DNA from: Agromyces albus
GTDB taxonomy: Bacteria > Actinomycetota > Actinomycetes > Actinomycetales > Microbacteriaceae
Assembly: GCF_004134825.1 (NCBI RefSeq)
Contig: NZ_SDPN01000014.1
Span: forward strand, 30,072 to 94,071
Direction of reading: 5' to 3'
DNA: 64,000 bases
Shown: one piece after another, positions 53,378-62,150 of the stretch
How positions within the stretch are numbered: position 1 is the stretch's first letter
Layout of the letters: every line of letters starts with the position of its first letter
Notes under the pieces: generated by a model
Told to the model about the DNA's origin: nothing
Seen by the model: only the letters and a program-made list of their open reading frames with translations
The model's database searches: none
Program-made: the position numbers and the translations under genes

Positions 53378-55456
53378 TCAGGCGTCGATGCGGTCACGCT
53401 CGAGTGCGTCGGAGCTGTCGATGATGAACTCCTTGCGCGGCGCCACCTCGTTGCCCATGAGCAGCTCGAACACCCGGCCGGCGTTCTCGGCGTCGCCGAT
53501 GCCGACGCGTCGAAGCGTGCGGTGCCCGCGATCCATCGTGGTCGTCGCCAGCTGGTCGGCATCCATCTCGCCGAGGCCCTTGTATCGCTGAATCGGGTCC
53601 TGGTATCGCTTGCCCTGCTTCTTGAGCGTCGCGAGCACTCCGACCAGCTCGGCTTCGGAGTAGGTGTAGATCGTCTCGTTCGGCTTCGAACCCGGATTCA
53701 TGATGACCACGCGGTGCAGGGGCGGCACAGCCGCGAACACGCGCCCCTGCTCGATCATCGGACGCATGTAGCGGAAGAACAGCGTGAGCAGCAGCGTGCG
53801 GATGTGGGCGCCGTCGACGTCGGCGTCGCTCATGATGATGACCTTGCCGTAGCGAGCGGTCGCGATGTCGAAGCTGCGCCCGGAGCCTGCGCCGATCACC
53901 TGGATGATCGAGGCGCATTCGGCATTGCCGAGCATGTCGGACACGCTCGCCTTCTGCACGTTGAGGATCTTGCCGCGGATGGGCAGCAGCGCCTGGTGCT
54001 CGCTGTCGCGCGCGAGCTTGGCCGTGCCGAGCGCCGAGTCGCCCTCGACGATGAACAACTCGCTGTGCGCGACGTCGTTCGAGCGGCAGTCCACGAGCTT
54101 CGCCGGCAGCGACGAGCTCTCGAGCGCGTTCTTACGGCGCTGTGTCTCCTTGTGGGCGCGAGCGGAGATGCGCGACTTCATCTCGGCCACGACCTTGTCG
54201 AGCAGCAACGCCGATTGCGCCTTGTCGTCGCGTTTGGTCGAGGAGAACCTCGCGCCGAGCTCCTTCGTCAGGACATTCGCGACGATGGCGCGAGCGGCGG
54301 GAGTGCCGAGCACCTCTTTCGTCTGGCCCTCGAACTGCGGCTCGGGCAGCCGCACGGTGATCACCGCGGTGAGGCCGGCCATCACGTCGTCTTTCTCGAG
54401 CTTGTCGTTGCCGGCCTTGAGGCGGCGCGCGTTCAGCTCGACCTGCTGCCGCAGGAACTTCAGCATGCCCTGGTCGAATCCGGCCTGGTGCGTGCCGCCC
54501 TTCGGCGTCGCGATGATGTTCACGAACGACCGCACCACGGTCTCGTACCCCGTGCCCCAGCGCAATGCGATGTCGACCTGGCATTCGCGCTGCAGCTCGG
54601 TCGGCACCATCGCCCCGCCGGGGGTGAGCACGGGCACGGTCTCGGTGAAGTGGCCGGTGCCCGTCAAGCGCCAGACGTCGGTGAGCGGCGCATCCGTCGA
54701 GAGGTGCTCGACGAACTCGGAGATACCGCCGTCGAACTGGAACGACGACGTGTGCGTCTGCTCGCCGCGCTCGTCGACGACATCGATCGCGAGGCCCGGC
54801 ACGAGGTACGCCGTCTGGCGGGCGCGCCCGAGCAGTTCCTCGGTCTGGAACTCGGCGCCCTTCGTGAAGATCTGCCGATCGGCCCAATACCGGATGCGGG
54901 TGCCGGTCACGCCCTTGGCGACCTTTCCGACCACCCGGAGCTCGCTGCGCTGCTCGAACGGCGTGAAGGGTGCATCGGGTGTGGGCTCCCCCGAGTCGGT
55001 GAAGATGCCCGGCTCGCCCCGGTGGAACGACATCGCCCACGTCTTGCCGTCGCGATCGACCTCGACGTCAAGGCGCTCGGAGAGGGCGTTGACGACGGAT
55101 GCCCCGACCCCGTGCAATCCGCCGGAAGCCGCATACGAGCCCGAGCCGAACTTGCCGCCCGCGTGCAGCTTCGTGAAGACCACTTCGACGCCGCTGAGCC
55201 CGGTCTTCGGCTCGGCGTCGACCGGAATGCCGCGTGCACGGTCGCGAACCTCGACGCTGCCGTCGGGATGCAGCGTCACGCCGATCTCGTTGCCGTGCCC
55301 GCCGAGCGCCTCGTCGACGGAGTTGTCGATGATCTCCCAGAGGCAGTGCATGAGGCCGCGCGAGTCGGTCGAACCGATGTACATGCCGGGGCGTTTGCGC
55401 ACCGCCTCGAGTCCCTCGAGCACGGAGAGATGGCGGGCGGAATAGTCGGAGCTCAC
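53378..55456 (-). CDS. parE: DNA topoisomerase IV subunit B
   Basis: A 692-residue type IIA ATPase subunit. The GHKL ATPase domain is seen in IIDNSVDEALGGHG and DRARGIPVDAEP, and the glycine-rich GGLHGVGASVVNALS. The TOPRIM domain has EGDSALG and DADVDGAHIRTLLL. The order and length fit ParE. The start is GTG at 55456 because the -10 element TAGGCT ends 8 nt upstream; the TTG at 55465 overlaps that element. It converges on the flavoenzyme gene. Confidence 0.9.
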   Translation of the reverse strand: MSSDYSARHLSVLEGLEAVRKRPGMYIGSTDSRGLMHCLWEIIDNSVDEALGGHGNEIGVTLHPDGSVEVRDRARGIPVDAEPKTGLSGVEVVFTKLHAGGKFGSGSYAASGGLHGVGASVVNALSERLDVEVDRDGKTWAMSFHRGEPGIFTDSGEPTPDAPFTPFEQRSELRVVGKVAKGVTGTRIRYWADRQIFTKGAEFQTEELLGRARQTAYLVPGLAIDVVDERGEQTHTSSFQFDGGISEFVEHLSTDAPLTDVWRLTGTGHFTETVPVLTPGGAMVPTELQRECQVDIALRWGTGYETVVRSFVNIIATPKGGTHQAGFDQGMLKFLRQQVELNARRLKAGNDKLEKDDVMAGLTAVITVRLPEPQFEGQTKEVLGTPAARAIVANVLTKELGARFSSTKRDDKAQSALLLDKVVAEMKSRISARAHKETQRRKNALESSSLPAKLVDCRSNDVAHSELFIVEGDSALGTAKLARDSEHQALLPIRGKILNVQKASVSDMLGNAECASIIQVIGAGSGRSFDIATARYGKVIIMSDADVDGAHIRTLLLTLFFRYMRPMIEQGRVFAAVPPLHRVVIMNPGSKPNETIYTYSEAELVGVLATLKKQGKRYQDPIQRYKGLGEMDADQLATTTMDRGHRTLRRVGIGDAENAGRVFELLMGNEVAPRKEFIIDSSDALERDRIDA

Positions 55457-55464
55457 GTCGGTCA

Positions 55465-55470
55465 AGCCTA
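55465..55470 (-). promoter_or_regulatory. -10 element of parE (leaderless)
   Basis: TAGGCT on the minus strand lies 8 nt before the GTG at 55456. Confidence 0.58.
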
Positions 55471-55608
55471 GTGAGCGGAGGCGACACGTTCGGTCAGGCG
55501 CTACGCGCAGAGCGAAATGCCCGGCTCAAGGGAAGGCAGATGCCGCCCGGCGTGTTTTCATTGATGAACGCAAGAACGAGAACGAGTGTGAGCGACGGAG
55601 GAGGAGCC

Positions 55609-55845
55609 ATGACTCAGTACACCGAGAGCACCGGTGCAGTCGATGAACTCGAGACCCCTTACGAGCTCACCGCCCTGGACCGATGCGATGCCTGCGGCGC
55701 GCAGGCCTACATCCGAGTCGTGGTCGCGAGCGGCGAATTGCTGTTCTGCGCACACCACGGCCGCAAGCACCAGGAGAAGCTCGCGCAGATCGCGCACAGC
55801 TGGCACGACGAGTCGAGCCGACTGCTCGCCGACGAGCGCAGCTGA
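55609..55845 (+). CDS. Small zinc-binding protein, DUF7455-like
   Basis: A 78-residue protein with CDACGAQAYIRVVV and LLFCAHHGRKHQEKL, a treble-clef-type zinc site (CxxC...CxxH) that forms its core. It resembles the small actinobacterial DUF7455 family, usually encoded near the primary sigma factor gene. GGAGGAGGAG directly precedes the ATG at 55609, the strongest ribosome site in this area. A longer in-frame start at 55471 lacks support. The role is unknown. Confidence 0.82.
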   Translation: MTQYTESTGAVDELETPYELTALDRCDACGAQAYIRVVVASGELLFCAHHGRKHQEKLAQIAHSWHDESSRLLADERS

Positions 55846-55863
55846 TCCCCACGAGCTCGAACA

Positions 55864-55893
55864 CGAACGCCCCGGTCTCCACCGGGGCGTTCG
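55864..55893 (+). terminator. Intrinsic terminator
   Basis: CGAACGCCCCGGT and its exact complement form a 13-bp stem around CTCC, 18 nt after the small zinc protein. It can also end the murT-gatD transcript on the other strand. Confidence 0.82.
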
Positions 55894-55929
55894 TCATGTC
55901 GGCGCACACTCGCCGAGGCAGGCGCAACC

Positions 55930-56673
55930 TCAGGGATTCATTGCGGATGCCGCAGCGCGGGCCCTGCTCAATTGCGCCTCGCGCGCAGCCTCGGCGTAAC
56001 CGTCGACGACCGACGCCTGCGCACCGGGCCGGTACTCGACGCCCGCGCGTGCAGCGGCGCTGCCCAGCAAGTCGTCGGCAAGCGCGGGATTCTTCGCGAG
56101 CACCGGGCCGTGCAGGTGCGTGCCGACGACGTTGCCCATGACGACGCCCTCCTGGGCGGAGTCCCGGCCGTTGCCGCTGCCGACGCGCACGCGTCCGAGT
56201 GGCGAGCCTTCGGCTCCGACGTAGTCGCGTGAGTGGTTCTCGAAGCCCACGAGGATCCCGAACCGGGGCGAGGCGACGACGAGGTCGCCGGTGATGCGGG
56301 ATCGCCGGGGCACCGCGCGACCCGGCACGATGCCGAGCCCTTCGATGCCCGTGCCGTCGGGACGTTCGATGCCCCAGCTGAGCAGTTCCCACCCCGTGCC
56401 GACCGCGAGCATGGGCACGCCTTCGGTCGCCCAGCGACGCAGCTCATCGTGCATCGTCAGGAGGACCGCGCGGCTGGAATCGAGCGACGCGTCGCTCCCG
56501 GAGCCGAGCACGACCGCGTCGACCCGATCGGGAAGGTCGGCGTGCGACTCGACGGCGACGAGTTGCACAGCGAGTGCCGCCCACTTCGCGCGAGCGGCGA
56601 GCACCGCGGCGTTCTCCGCGTCGCCGTTCGTGTTCTGGAGGCCCGGGAGCAGCGAGACGATCGTGAGGGTCAT
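55930..56673 (-). CDS. gatD: GatD-like glutamine amidotransferase subunit lacking the catalytic Cys
   Basis: A 247-residue class I amidotransferase-like protein, the partner of MurT. Canonical GatD releases ammonia from glutamine so that MurT can amidate D-Glu of lipid II. The fold is clear (VVLGSGSDASLD, then PMLAVGTGWELLSWGIE). The nucleophile elbow, normally A-V-C-G-G, reads A-V-G-T-G: Gly92 (codon 56398-56400, GGC) replaces Cys. The late catalytic His188 (GTHLHGPVLAKN) is kept. Glutaminase activity is therefore unlikely. It overlaps murT by ATGA, so the pair is still co-translated and probably still a complex. Confidence 0.85.
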   Translation of the reverse strand: MTLTIVSLLPGLQNTNGDAENAAVLAARAKWAALAVQLVAVESHADLPDRVDAVVLGSGSDASLDSSRAVLLTMHDELRRWATEGVPMLAVGTGWELLSWGIERPDGTGIEGLGIVPGRAVPRRSRITGDLVVASPRFGILVGFENHSRDYVGAEGSPLGRVRVGSGNGRDSAQEGVVMGNVVGTHLHGPVLAKNPALADDLLGSAAARAGVEYRPGAQASVVDGYAEAAREAQLSRARAAASAMNP

Positions 56674-57923
56674 TCCGCTCCCCTGAGTCCGAGGTGGGCG
56701 CGGGTACGGCGCATCGCATCGGCCGTGAAGACGATCGTCTTCACGCCCGAGCCGGGTGCCGGCGCCGCGAGGAAGTCGTCGAGTGCTCGAGCCAGGTCGG
56801 GTTCGACGCGGTCGATGACCACTCCGTCGTAGGCGAGCATGAGTGCGGCCTCGGCGGCCTTCGATCCGCTGACGATCGAGACCCGGCCGAGCGAAGCGGC
56901 ATCCGTCGGCCAGAAGTACGACGGATCGCGAACGTCGGATCCCATCGCGAAGAGCAGCTGCTCGGTGCCTGGTGTGATGCTGTCGATGTTCAGCTGGTAG
57001 CTCGCGGGGTTCTGCACGAGCACGAACTCGACCTCGTGACCGCGCACCGTCACTCGCTCGCCGCGGCCGAACACCGCGGGGATCTCGCTGAGGGCTCGCG
57101 CCGCCGTGTCGGCGGAGAAGCGATCGCCGAGCACCGCTCGAGCCGTGGCATAGGCGGCGGCCGCATCGACGGCGTAGTGCACGCCGCGTGCCGGCAGCTC
57201 GATCGAGACGGTCGAGCGGCCGTCGCTGATCGTGGCGCCCCGACCGGTGACGGATTCGACGCGGACGCCGTCGCCCTCGAACCGCTCGGGAGTCGTCTCG
57301 GTGTAGCCGAGTCCGCGCGTGGTCGAATCGAGCACGTCTTGCGAAACCCCGAACCGTCGTACGTCGACGCCGGGCCGCACCCTGCCCGCGAGTCGCTCGA
57401 GGTAGGCGTCGTCGGCGTTCACGACGACCGTCTCTCCAGCACGGGCGGCGATACGACCGAGCATCCCGGCCACCATCTCGGAGTCGTGGAAGCGGTCGAT
57501 CTGGTCGACCATGACGTTCATGAGCGTGACGACACGCGCGTCGACGCCCTGCATCACCAGGGCGCCATGACCCTCGTCCATCTCGAGCACGGCGACATCG
57601 CCGGGCACGCGACCCCGCCAATCGGCCCGTTCGAGCAGCGCGGAGGTGAGCCCCTGGCTGATGTTCGCCGTCGACGGGTTCGTGAACACGTCGACGCTGT
57701 GGGCGCGGAGGATCGCCACGAGCATCTTGGTCGTCGTCGACTTGCCGCTCGACCCGGACACGACCACGAGACCCTGCGGGAATCCCGACAGGGTGCGCTT
57801 GAGATAGCCGGGAGCGATGCGGTTGACGATGAGGCCCGGAACGGCCGAACCGCCGCCCGGCTTGCGCAGCCTGGCGGCGAATCGGACGCACCTGCCGACG
57901 AGGATCGCCGGCGCGTAGCGCAC
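56670..57923 (-). CDS. murT: MurT-like Mur ligase without zinc ribbon
   Basis: A 417-residue Mur-ligase-type protein. The ATP site is GSSGKSTTT (residues 57-65, canonical GTNGKTTTT), followed by NPSTANISQG, LEMDEGH and VMVDQIDRFHD, all recognisable MurT motifs. The Cys4 zinc ribbon that canonical MurT carries in its middle domain (around 195-235 here) is missing; Cys12 is the only cysteine. The C-terminal DUF1727 region (about 300-345) is also divergent. The GTG start lies 7 nt after the sigma factor stop. It probably still activates a peptidoglycan carboxylate, perhaps for an amine other than ammonia. Confidence 0.85.
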   Translation of the reverse strand: MRYAPAILVGRCVRFAARLRKPGGGSAVPGLIVNRIAPGYLKRTLSGFPQGLVVVSGSSGKSTTTKMLVAILRAHSVDVFTNPSTANISQGLTSALLERADWRGRVPGDVAVLEMDEGHGALVMQGVDARVVTLMNVMVDQIDRFHDSEMVAGMLGRIAARAGETVVVNADDAYLERLAGRVRPGVDVRRFGVSQDVLDSTTRGLGYTETTPERFEGDGVRVESVTGRGATISDGRSTVSIELPARGVHYAVDAAAAYATARAVLGDRFSADTAARALSEIPAVFGRGERVTVRGHEVEFVLVQNPASYQLNIDSITPGTEQLLFAMGSDVRDPSYFWPTDAASLGRVSIVSGSKAAEAALMLAYDGVVIDRVEPDLARALDDFLAAPAPGSGVKTIVFTADAMRRTRAHLGLRGAE

Positions 57924-57930
57924 CAGCGGC

Positions 57931-59274
57931 CTACTCGAGGTAGTCGCGGAGCGACTGCGAGCGCGACGGGTGGCGGAGCTTCGCCATCGTCTTCGACTCG
58001 ATCTGGCGGATCCGCTCGCGCGTGACCCCGAAGGTGTCGCCGATCTGGTCGAGTGTCTTCGGCATCCCGTCGCCAAGGCCGAAGCGCATGCGGATGACGC
58101 CTGCCTCACGCTCGGAGAGCGAGTCGAGGAGCGACTCGAGCTGCTTCTGCAGCATCGTGAAGCCGACGGCGTCGGCCGGGACGACCGCCTCGGTGTCTTC
58201 GATGAGGTCGCCGAATTCGCTGTCGCCGTCTTCACCGAGCGGGGTGTGCAGCGAGATCGGCTCGCGGCCGTACTTCTGCACCTCGATGACCTTCTCGGGG
58301 GTCATGTCGAGCTCACGCGAGAGCTCCTCGGGCGTGGGCTCGCGACCGAGGTCCTGCAGCATCTGGCGCTGCACGCGGGCGAGCTTGTTGATGACCTCGA
58401 CCATGTGCACCGGAATACGGATCGTGCGGGCCTGGTCGGCCATGGCGCGGGTGATCGCCTGGCGGATCCACCACGTCGCGTAGGTCGAGAACTTGAAGCC
58501 CTTGGTGTAGTCGAACTTCTCGACTGCACGGATGAGGCCCAGGTTTCCCTCTTGGATCAGGTCGAGGAACTGCATGCCGCGACCCGTGTAGCGCTTCGCG
58601 AGCGAGACCACGAGACGCAGGTTCGCGCCGAGCAGGTGGCTCTTCGCGCGCTGGCCGTCTTTCGCGACCCACTGGAGTTCACGGCCGAGCTGCGAGCGCC
58701 GCTCGGCATCGGTCATGTGCGAGAGCTTCTCCTCGGCGAACAGGCCGGCCTCGATGCGCATCGCGAGCTCGACCTCTTCGGCCGCGTTCAGGAGCGCGAC
58801 CTTTCCGATCTGCTTCAGGTAGTCCTTGACGGGGTCGGCCGTGGCACCGGTGATGGCGCTCGAGTAGACCGGGACCTCGTCTTCGTCGTCGACCGCGCGC
58901 AAGACGAGCGCGCCGGTCGGGTGCGGCTCGACCGCGACGCGCTTCGCGTCGTCGTCATCGGATGCCGAGTCGTCGCCCTGCTCCTCGGTGACGACGGCCT
59001 CGACGACGACCTCTTCGAGCTCGCCGGGCTCGACCTCCTCGTCGTCTTCGCCGTCGGCGGCCTTCGCCTTGCCCTTCGGCTTCGTCGCAGTCTTCGCGGT
59101 CGACGCGCGCGGCGTCTTCGCCGCCGGCGTCGCCGAACCCTTCGTCGCCGGTGCCTTCGCAGCAGCCGGCTTCGCCTTCGCGGCCGTCGACTTCGCGGCA
59201 GTCGCGCGCTTCGTGGCGGGCTTCTCAGCCTCTGCCTCGCTCTTCGCCGACGTCGCAGCCTTCGTCGTTGCCAT
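57931..59274 (-). CDS. sigA: Primary RNA polymerase sigma factor (HrdB/SigA-like)
   Basis: A 447-residue group 1 sigma factor. The first 150 residues are an Ala/Lys-rich then acidic extension. Region 1.2 starts at [16 protein letters not shown], region 2 includes [37 protein letters not shown], and region 4.2 is [21 protein letters not shown]. Together with RbpA it should recognise the TANNNT elements listed here. The ATG is at 59274 and the 289-nt region upstream is the longest without a gene; it holds a TATAAT element. MurT follows after 7 nt. Confidence 0.96.
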   Translation of the reverse strand: MATTKAATSAKSEAEAEKPATKRATAAKSTAAKAKPAAAKAPATKGSATPAAKTPRASTAKTATKPKGKAKAADGEDDEEVEPGELEEVVVEAVVTEEQGDDSASDDDDAKRVAVEPHPTGALVLRAVDDEDEVPVYSSAITGATADPVKDYLKQIGKVALLNAAEEVELAMRIEAGLFAEEKLSHMTDAERRSQLGRELQWVAKDGQRAKSHLLGANLRLVVSLAKRYTGRGMQFLDLIQEGNLGLIRAVEKFDYTKGFKFSTYATWWIRQAITRAMADQARTIRIPVHMVEVINKLARVQRQMLQDLGREPTPEELSRELDMTPEKVIEVQKYGREPISLHTPLGEDGDSEFGDLIEDTEAVVPADAVGFTMLQKQLESLLDSLSEREAGVIRMRFGLGDGMPKTLDQIGDTFGVTRERIRQIESKTMAKLRHPSRSQSLRDYLE

Positions 59275-59433
59275 ACGTTGAACCTCTCCTACCGTTGCGC
59301 GGCGCGCGTGCCCTCTCGGACCATCGGCGCGTGCTGTCGGCCCGGTCGTTTTCGGACACTATGAGGACCCATGTCAAGTCCGCATCTCGACGCAACCATG
59401 ATTGCGCTGCGGACCAGAACGGGTCCTGCCCCC

Positions 59434-59439
59434 ATTATA
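59434..59439 (-). promoter_or_regulatory. Candidate -10 of sigA
   Basis: TATAAT on the minus strand is the best -10 in the 289-nt stretch upstream of sigA. It would give a leader of about 150 nt, in which a small GGACC/GGTCC hairpin can form. No gene is seen in the stretch. Confidence 0.5.
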
Positions 59440-59563
59440 CAGGCGGACGCTCCGCAAGAGCACCGTGGCGAGCCCGCGCGTCGCCTCCACTAGGGGGAAC
59501 GCACCGGCGGCCCGTGCCATTCCCCGAAACGCCGTCCGGATCCGGCGGGGCACGCCGCCGGGA

Positions 59564-60490
59564 TCAGCTGCCGAGAGGCGAGTCGTCGTCGCGTGTGCGG
59601 CGGAATGCGAGGAACTTCTCGAGCTCGGCGGCGATCTCGTCGGCCGAGGGCAGCTCCCCGTCTTCGTCGGTGAGCGGCGAGCGGAGCGTCGTGCCCTCCA
59701 TATAGGAGTCGTGCCGCTCCTCGAGTGTGCCCACGAGCTTGCCGAGCTCGCCGTTCTCCGCCACTTGCTCGTCGATGCGCGCGACGAACTCGCGGCTCTG
59801 CTCGCGAAGGACATCGGTCGGGAAGATCCTGCCCGTCGAGGCGCTGATGACCTCGAGCGCCGCGATCGCCGCGGCGGGGTACTCCGCGTCGGCGAGATAG
59901 TGCGGAATCAGGAGCACGAAGCCCGTCGTCGGGTGGCCGAGCTCGTGCAGGCGGTACTCGACGAGGTGCAGGGCGTTCGCGGGAACCTGGGTCGTCGGGC
60001 GCCAGATCGACATCGCCTCGATGAGCTCGGTGCGATTGCCGCTCACGGTGACCCCGATCGGCCTCGTGTGCGGGACCGGCATCGGAATGGCGTTGATCCA
60101 CGTCGTGGTCGAGACCTTGAGATCTTCGATGAGCCCCATGACGGCCGAGCCGAACCGCTGCCACTGGAAGTCGGGTTCGTAGCCGGTGAGCAGGAGGAAC
60201 GGCTGCCCGAGGTCGTCGGTCGCGAGGTCGAGCGAGAGGCGAGGCGGGCGATAGTCGGCGAGGTGGTCGCCCTGGAACAGGATGATCGGCCTGCGTGCGC
60301 GATAGTCGAGCAACTCGTCGGCGTCGAACGTCGCCACGGTCGTGCTCTCGAGTGTCGACAGGAGGTAGGCGGTGGTCTGAGCCACCGCCCCGCCGGCGTC
60401 GGCGAAGCCCGTGAGTCCGGCCACGAGCGGGAGTCCGGGAGGTACCGTGACGTCCGGATTCAGCTCGTAGAGGGAACGGGGATCGCGCAT
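59564..60490 (-). CDS. PAC2 family protein
   Basis: A 308-residue PAC2-family protein, second in the window. The opening PLVAGLTGFADAGGAVAQTTAYLL matches the family start, followed by PIILFQGDHLADYRPPRLSLDL and the conserved VSGNRTELIEAM and IPHYLADAEYPAAA. The C-terminus is charged. The role of bacterial PAC2 proteins is unknown and no proteasome genes are in the window. The start is leaderless. It diverges from pepA. Confidence 0.85.
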   Translation of the reverse strand: MRDPRSLYELNPDVTVPPGLPLVAGLTGFADAGGAVAQTTAYLLSTLESTTVATFDADELLDYRARRPIILFQGDHLADYRPPRLSLDLATDDLGQPFLLLTGYEPDFQWQRFGSAVMGLIEDLKVSTTTWINAIPMPVPHTRPIGVTVSGNRTELIEAMSIWRPTTQVPANALHLVEYRLHELGHPTTGFVLLIPHYLADAEYPAAAIAALEVISASTGRIFPTDVLREQSREFVARIDEQVAENGELGKLVGTLEERHDSYMEGTTLRSPLTDEDGELPSADEIAAELEKFLAFRRTRDDDSPLGS

Positions 60491-60496
60491 GTCTCC

Positions 60497-60502
60497 AGCC
60501 TA
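60497..60502 (-). promoter_or_regulatory. -10 element of the PAC2 gene (leaderless)
   Basis: TAGGCT on the minus strand lies 6 nt before the ATG at 60490. Confidence 0.6.
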
Positions 60503-60564
60503 CTGAGGGGCGTCGGAGGCATCCGCATGATCGAGACGACGCCGATGGTGCCGAGAGCGAACAG

Positions 60565-60570
60565 TACGAT
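60565..60570 (+). promoter_or_regulatory. -10 element of pepA (leaderless)
   Basis: TACGAT lies 6 nt before the ATG at 60577. Confidence 0.6.
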
Positions 60571-60576
60571 CGCCTG

Positions 60577-62049
60577 ATGGCCACCCCTGCGCTCACCGTC
60601 ACCGATTCGCCCGCTGCCGAGGCTGAGGCCGACGTCGTGCTGCTCGCCGCCCGAAGCGGGCAAGACGGACTCGAGCTCCTCGCCGCTGACGGCTTCGAAT
60701 GGGTCGAACCCCTCATCGCCACGCTCGGTGCCACCGGAGCGGCCGACGAGCTCACCCGGGTGGCCGGCCGCGACGGCGGACCCCGCGTCGTCGCGGTGAT
60801 CGGCGTCGGCGAACGAGCGGATGCCGCGAGCCTCCGCCTGGCGGCCGGCAGCGCGCTGCGGCAGCTCACGGGCATCGCCACGGTCTCGATCGCGGTCCCC
60901 GCCGACGAGGCGGCCGTCGCCGCCGCGCTGCTCGAGGGGGCCGCCCTCGGCGCCTACGCCTACGGCGAGTACCGATCGAAGCCGAAGCCCACGGTCGCCG
61001 CGATCACCCTGCATACGCCCTTCGACGCAGACACCGTCGGAGTCGAACGAGTGCGCGCCGTCGTCGACGCCGTCGCCCGCACCAAGGACCTCGTGAACAT
61101 GTCGCCCGCCGACCTCTTCCCCGCGCGCCTCGCAGAGATCGCCGTCGAGACCGCGAGCGCCATCGGCGTCGCCGCTCGAGTCTGGGACGAGGAGGCGCTC
61201 CGGGCAGACGGGTTCGGCGGCATCCTCGCGGTCGGGCTGGGCTCGGAGCGAGGGCCGCGGCTCGTCCGCCTCGAGTACGCGCCGGCCGGGGCATCCGTGC
61301 ACCTCGCCCTCGTCGGCAAGGGCATCACGTTCGACTCCGGCGGGCTCTCCCTGAAGCCGGGGCCGTCGATGGTCGGCATGAAGACCGACATGGCGGGCGC
61401 CGCAGCCGTGCTCTCGGCGATCGTCGCGCTCGCCGAGCTCGAGACGCCGATCCACGTGACGGGCTGGCTCGCCCTCGCCGAGAACATGCCCTCCGGATCG
61501 GCCGTGCGTCCCAACGACGTGATGCGCATGCGTGGAGGTACGACCGTGGAGATGCTGAACACCGACGCCGAGGGGCGGATCGTGATGGCCGACGCGCTCG
61601 TCGCGGCGAGCGAGGAGCAGCCCGACCTCATCGTCGACGTCGCGACCCTCACGGGCGCGCAGGTCACGGCGCTCGGCAATCGGATCGCCGGCCTCATGGG
61701 CGACGACGAGACCGTCGCCAAGGTGCGCGCCGCCGCCGATGCCGTGGGCGAGACCACCTGGCCGATGCCCTTGCCGAAGCACCTGCTCACGCTGCTGAAG
61801 TCGGATGTCGCCGACCTCACGAACACGAAGCTCGGCGCGGGGGTGCCCGGAATGCTGCTCGCCGGGGTGTTCCTCCGCGAGTTCATCGGCACGCGCGACG
61901 GGTCGGACGACGAGCGGATCCAGTGGGCCCATCTCGATATCGCGGGGCCATCGCACAACACCTCCGGCGGGTGGGGATACACGGGTTCGGGTGCCACCGG
62001 CATCGCCGTGCGCACGCTCATCAGGCTGGGCGAGGACCTCTCCGCCTAG
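60577..62049 (+). CDS. pepA: Leucyl aminopeptidase (M17)
   Basis: A 490-residue M17 aminopeptidase that removes N-terminal residues from peptides with two metal ions. The N-terminal domain (1-170) is variable. The catalytic domain has GKGITFDSGGLSLKPGPSM and MKTDMAGAAAVL with the Lys and Asp ligands, and NTDAEGRIVMADAL with the Asp, Glu and catalytic Arg. The length is typical for the hexameric family. The start is leaderless. It is followed by lpd after 101 nt. Confidence 0.96.
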   Translation: MATPALTVTDSPAAEAEADVVLLAARSGQDGLELLAADGFEWVEPLIATLGATGAADELTRVAGRDGGPRVVAVIGVGERADAASLRLAAGSALRQLTGIATVSIAVPADEAAVAAALLEGAALGAYAYGEYRSKPKPTVAAITLHTPFDADTVGVERVRAVVDAVARTKDLVNMSPADLFPARLAEIAVETASAIGVAARVWDEEALRADGFGGILAVGLGSERGPRLVRLEYAPAGASVHLALVGKGITFDSGGLSLKPGPSMVGMKTDMAGAAAVLSAIVALAELETPIHVTGWLALAENMPSGSAVRPNDVMRMRGGTTVEMLNTDAEGRIVMADALVAASEEQPDLIVDVATLTGAQVTALGNRIAGLMGDDETVAKVRAAADAVGETTWPMPLPKHLLTLLKSDVADLTNTKLGAGVPGMLLAGVFLREFIGTRDGSDDERIQWAHLDIAGPSHNTSGGWGYTGSGATGIAVRTLIRLGEDLSA

Positions 62050-62053
62050 GTAG

Positions 62054-62059
62054 TAAGGT
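62054..62059 (+). promoter_or_regulatory. Candidate -10 of lpd
   Basis: TAAGGT lies about 90 nt before the lpd start, shortly after the pepA stop, giving a leader of about 84 nt. Confidence 0.4.
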
Positions 62060-62150
62060 CATATGGGCGAGAACGTCGCCCATGCAATCTGCCCCGGGCA
62101 CACCCGGAGGCAGTTCGTGTCGCAGATCTGGTGCGCAAGGGAGATTGCGG

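Noticed and set aside
55457..55465. TTG at 55465 as the parE start
   Set aside because: It overlaps the TAGGCT -10 element. The GTG at 55456 has leaderless spacing and matches the family N-terminus.
53522..55471. A 649-residue plus-strand frame opposite parE
   Set aside because: It is an antisense frame created by high GC. It has no recognisable domain, while ParE motifs on the minus strand are complete.
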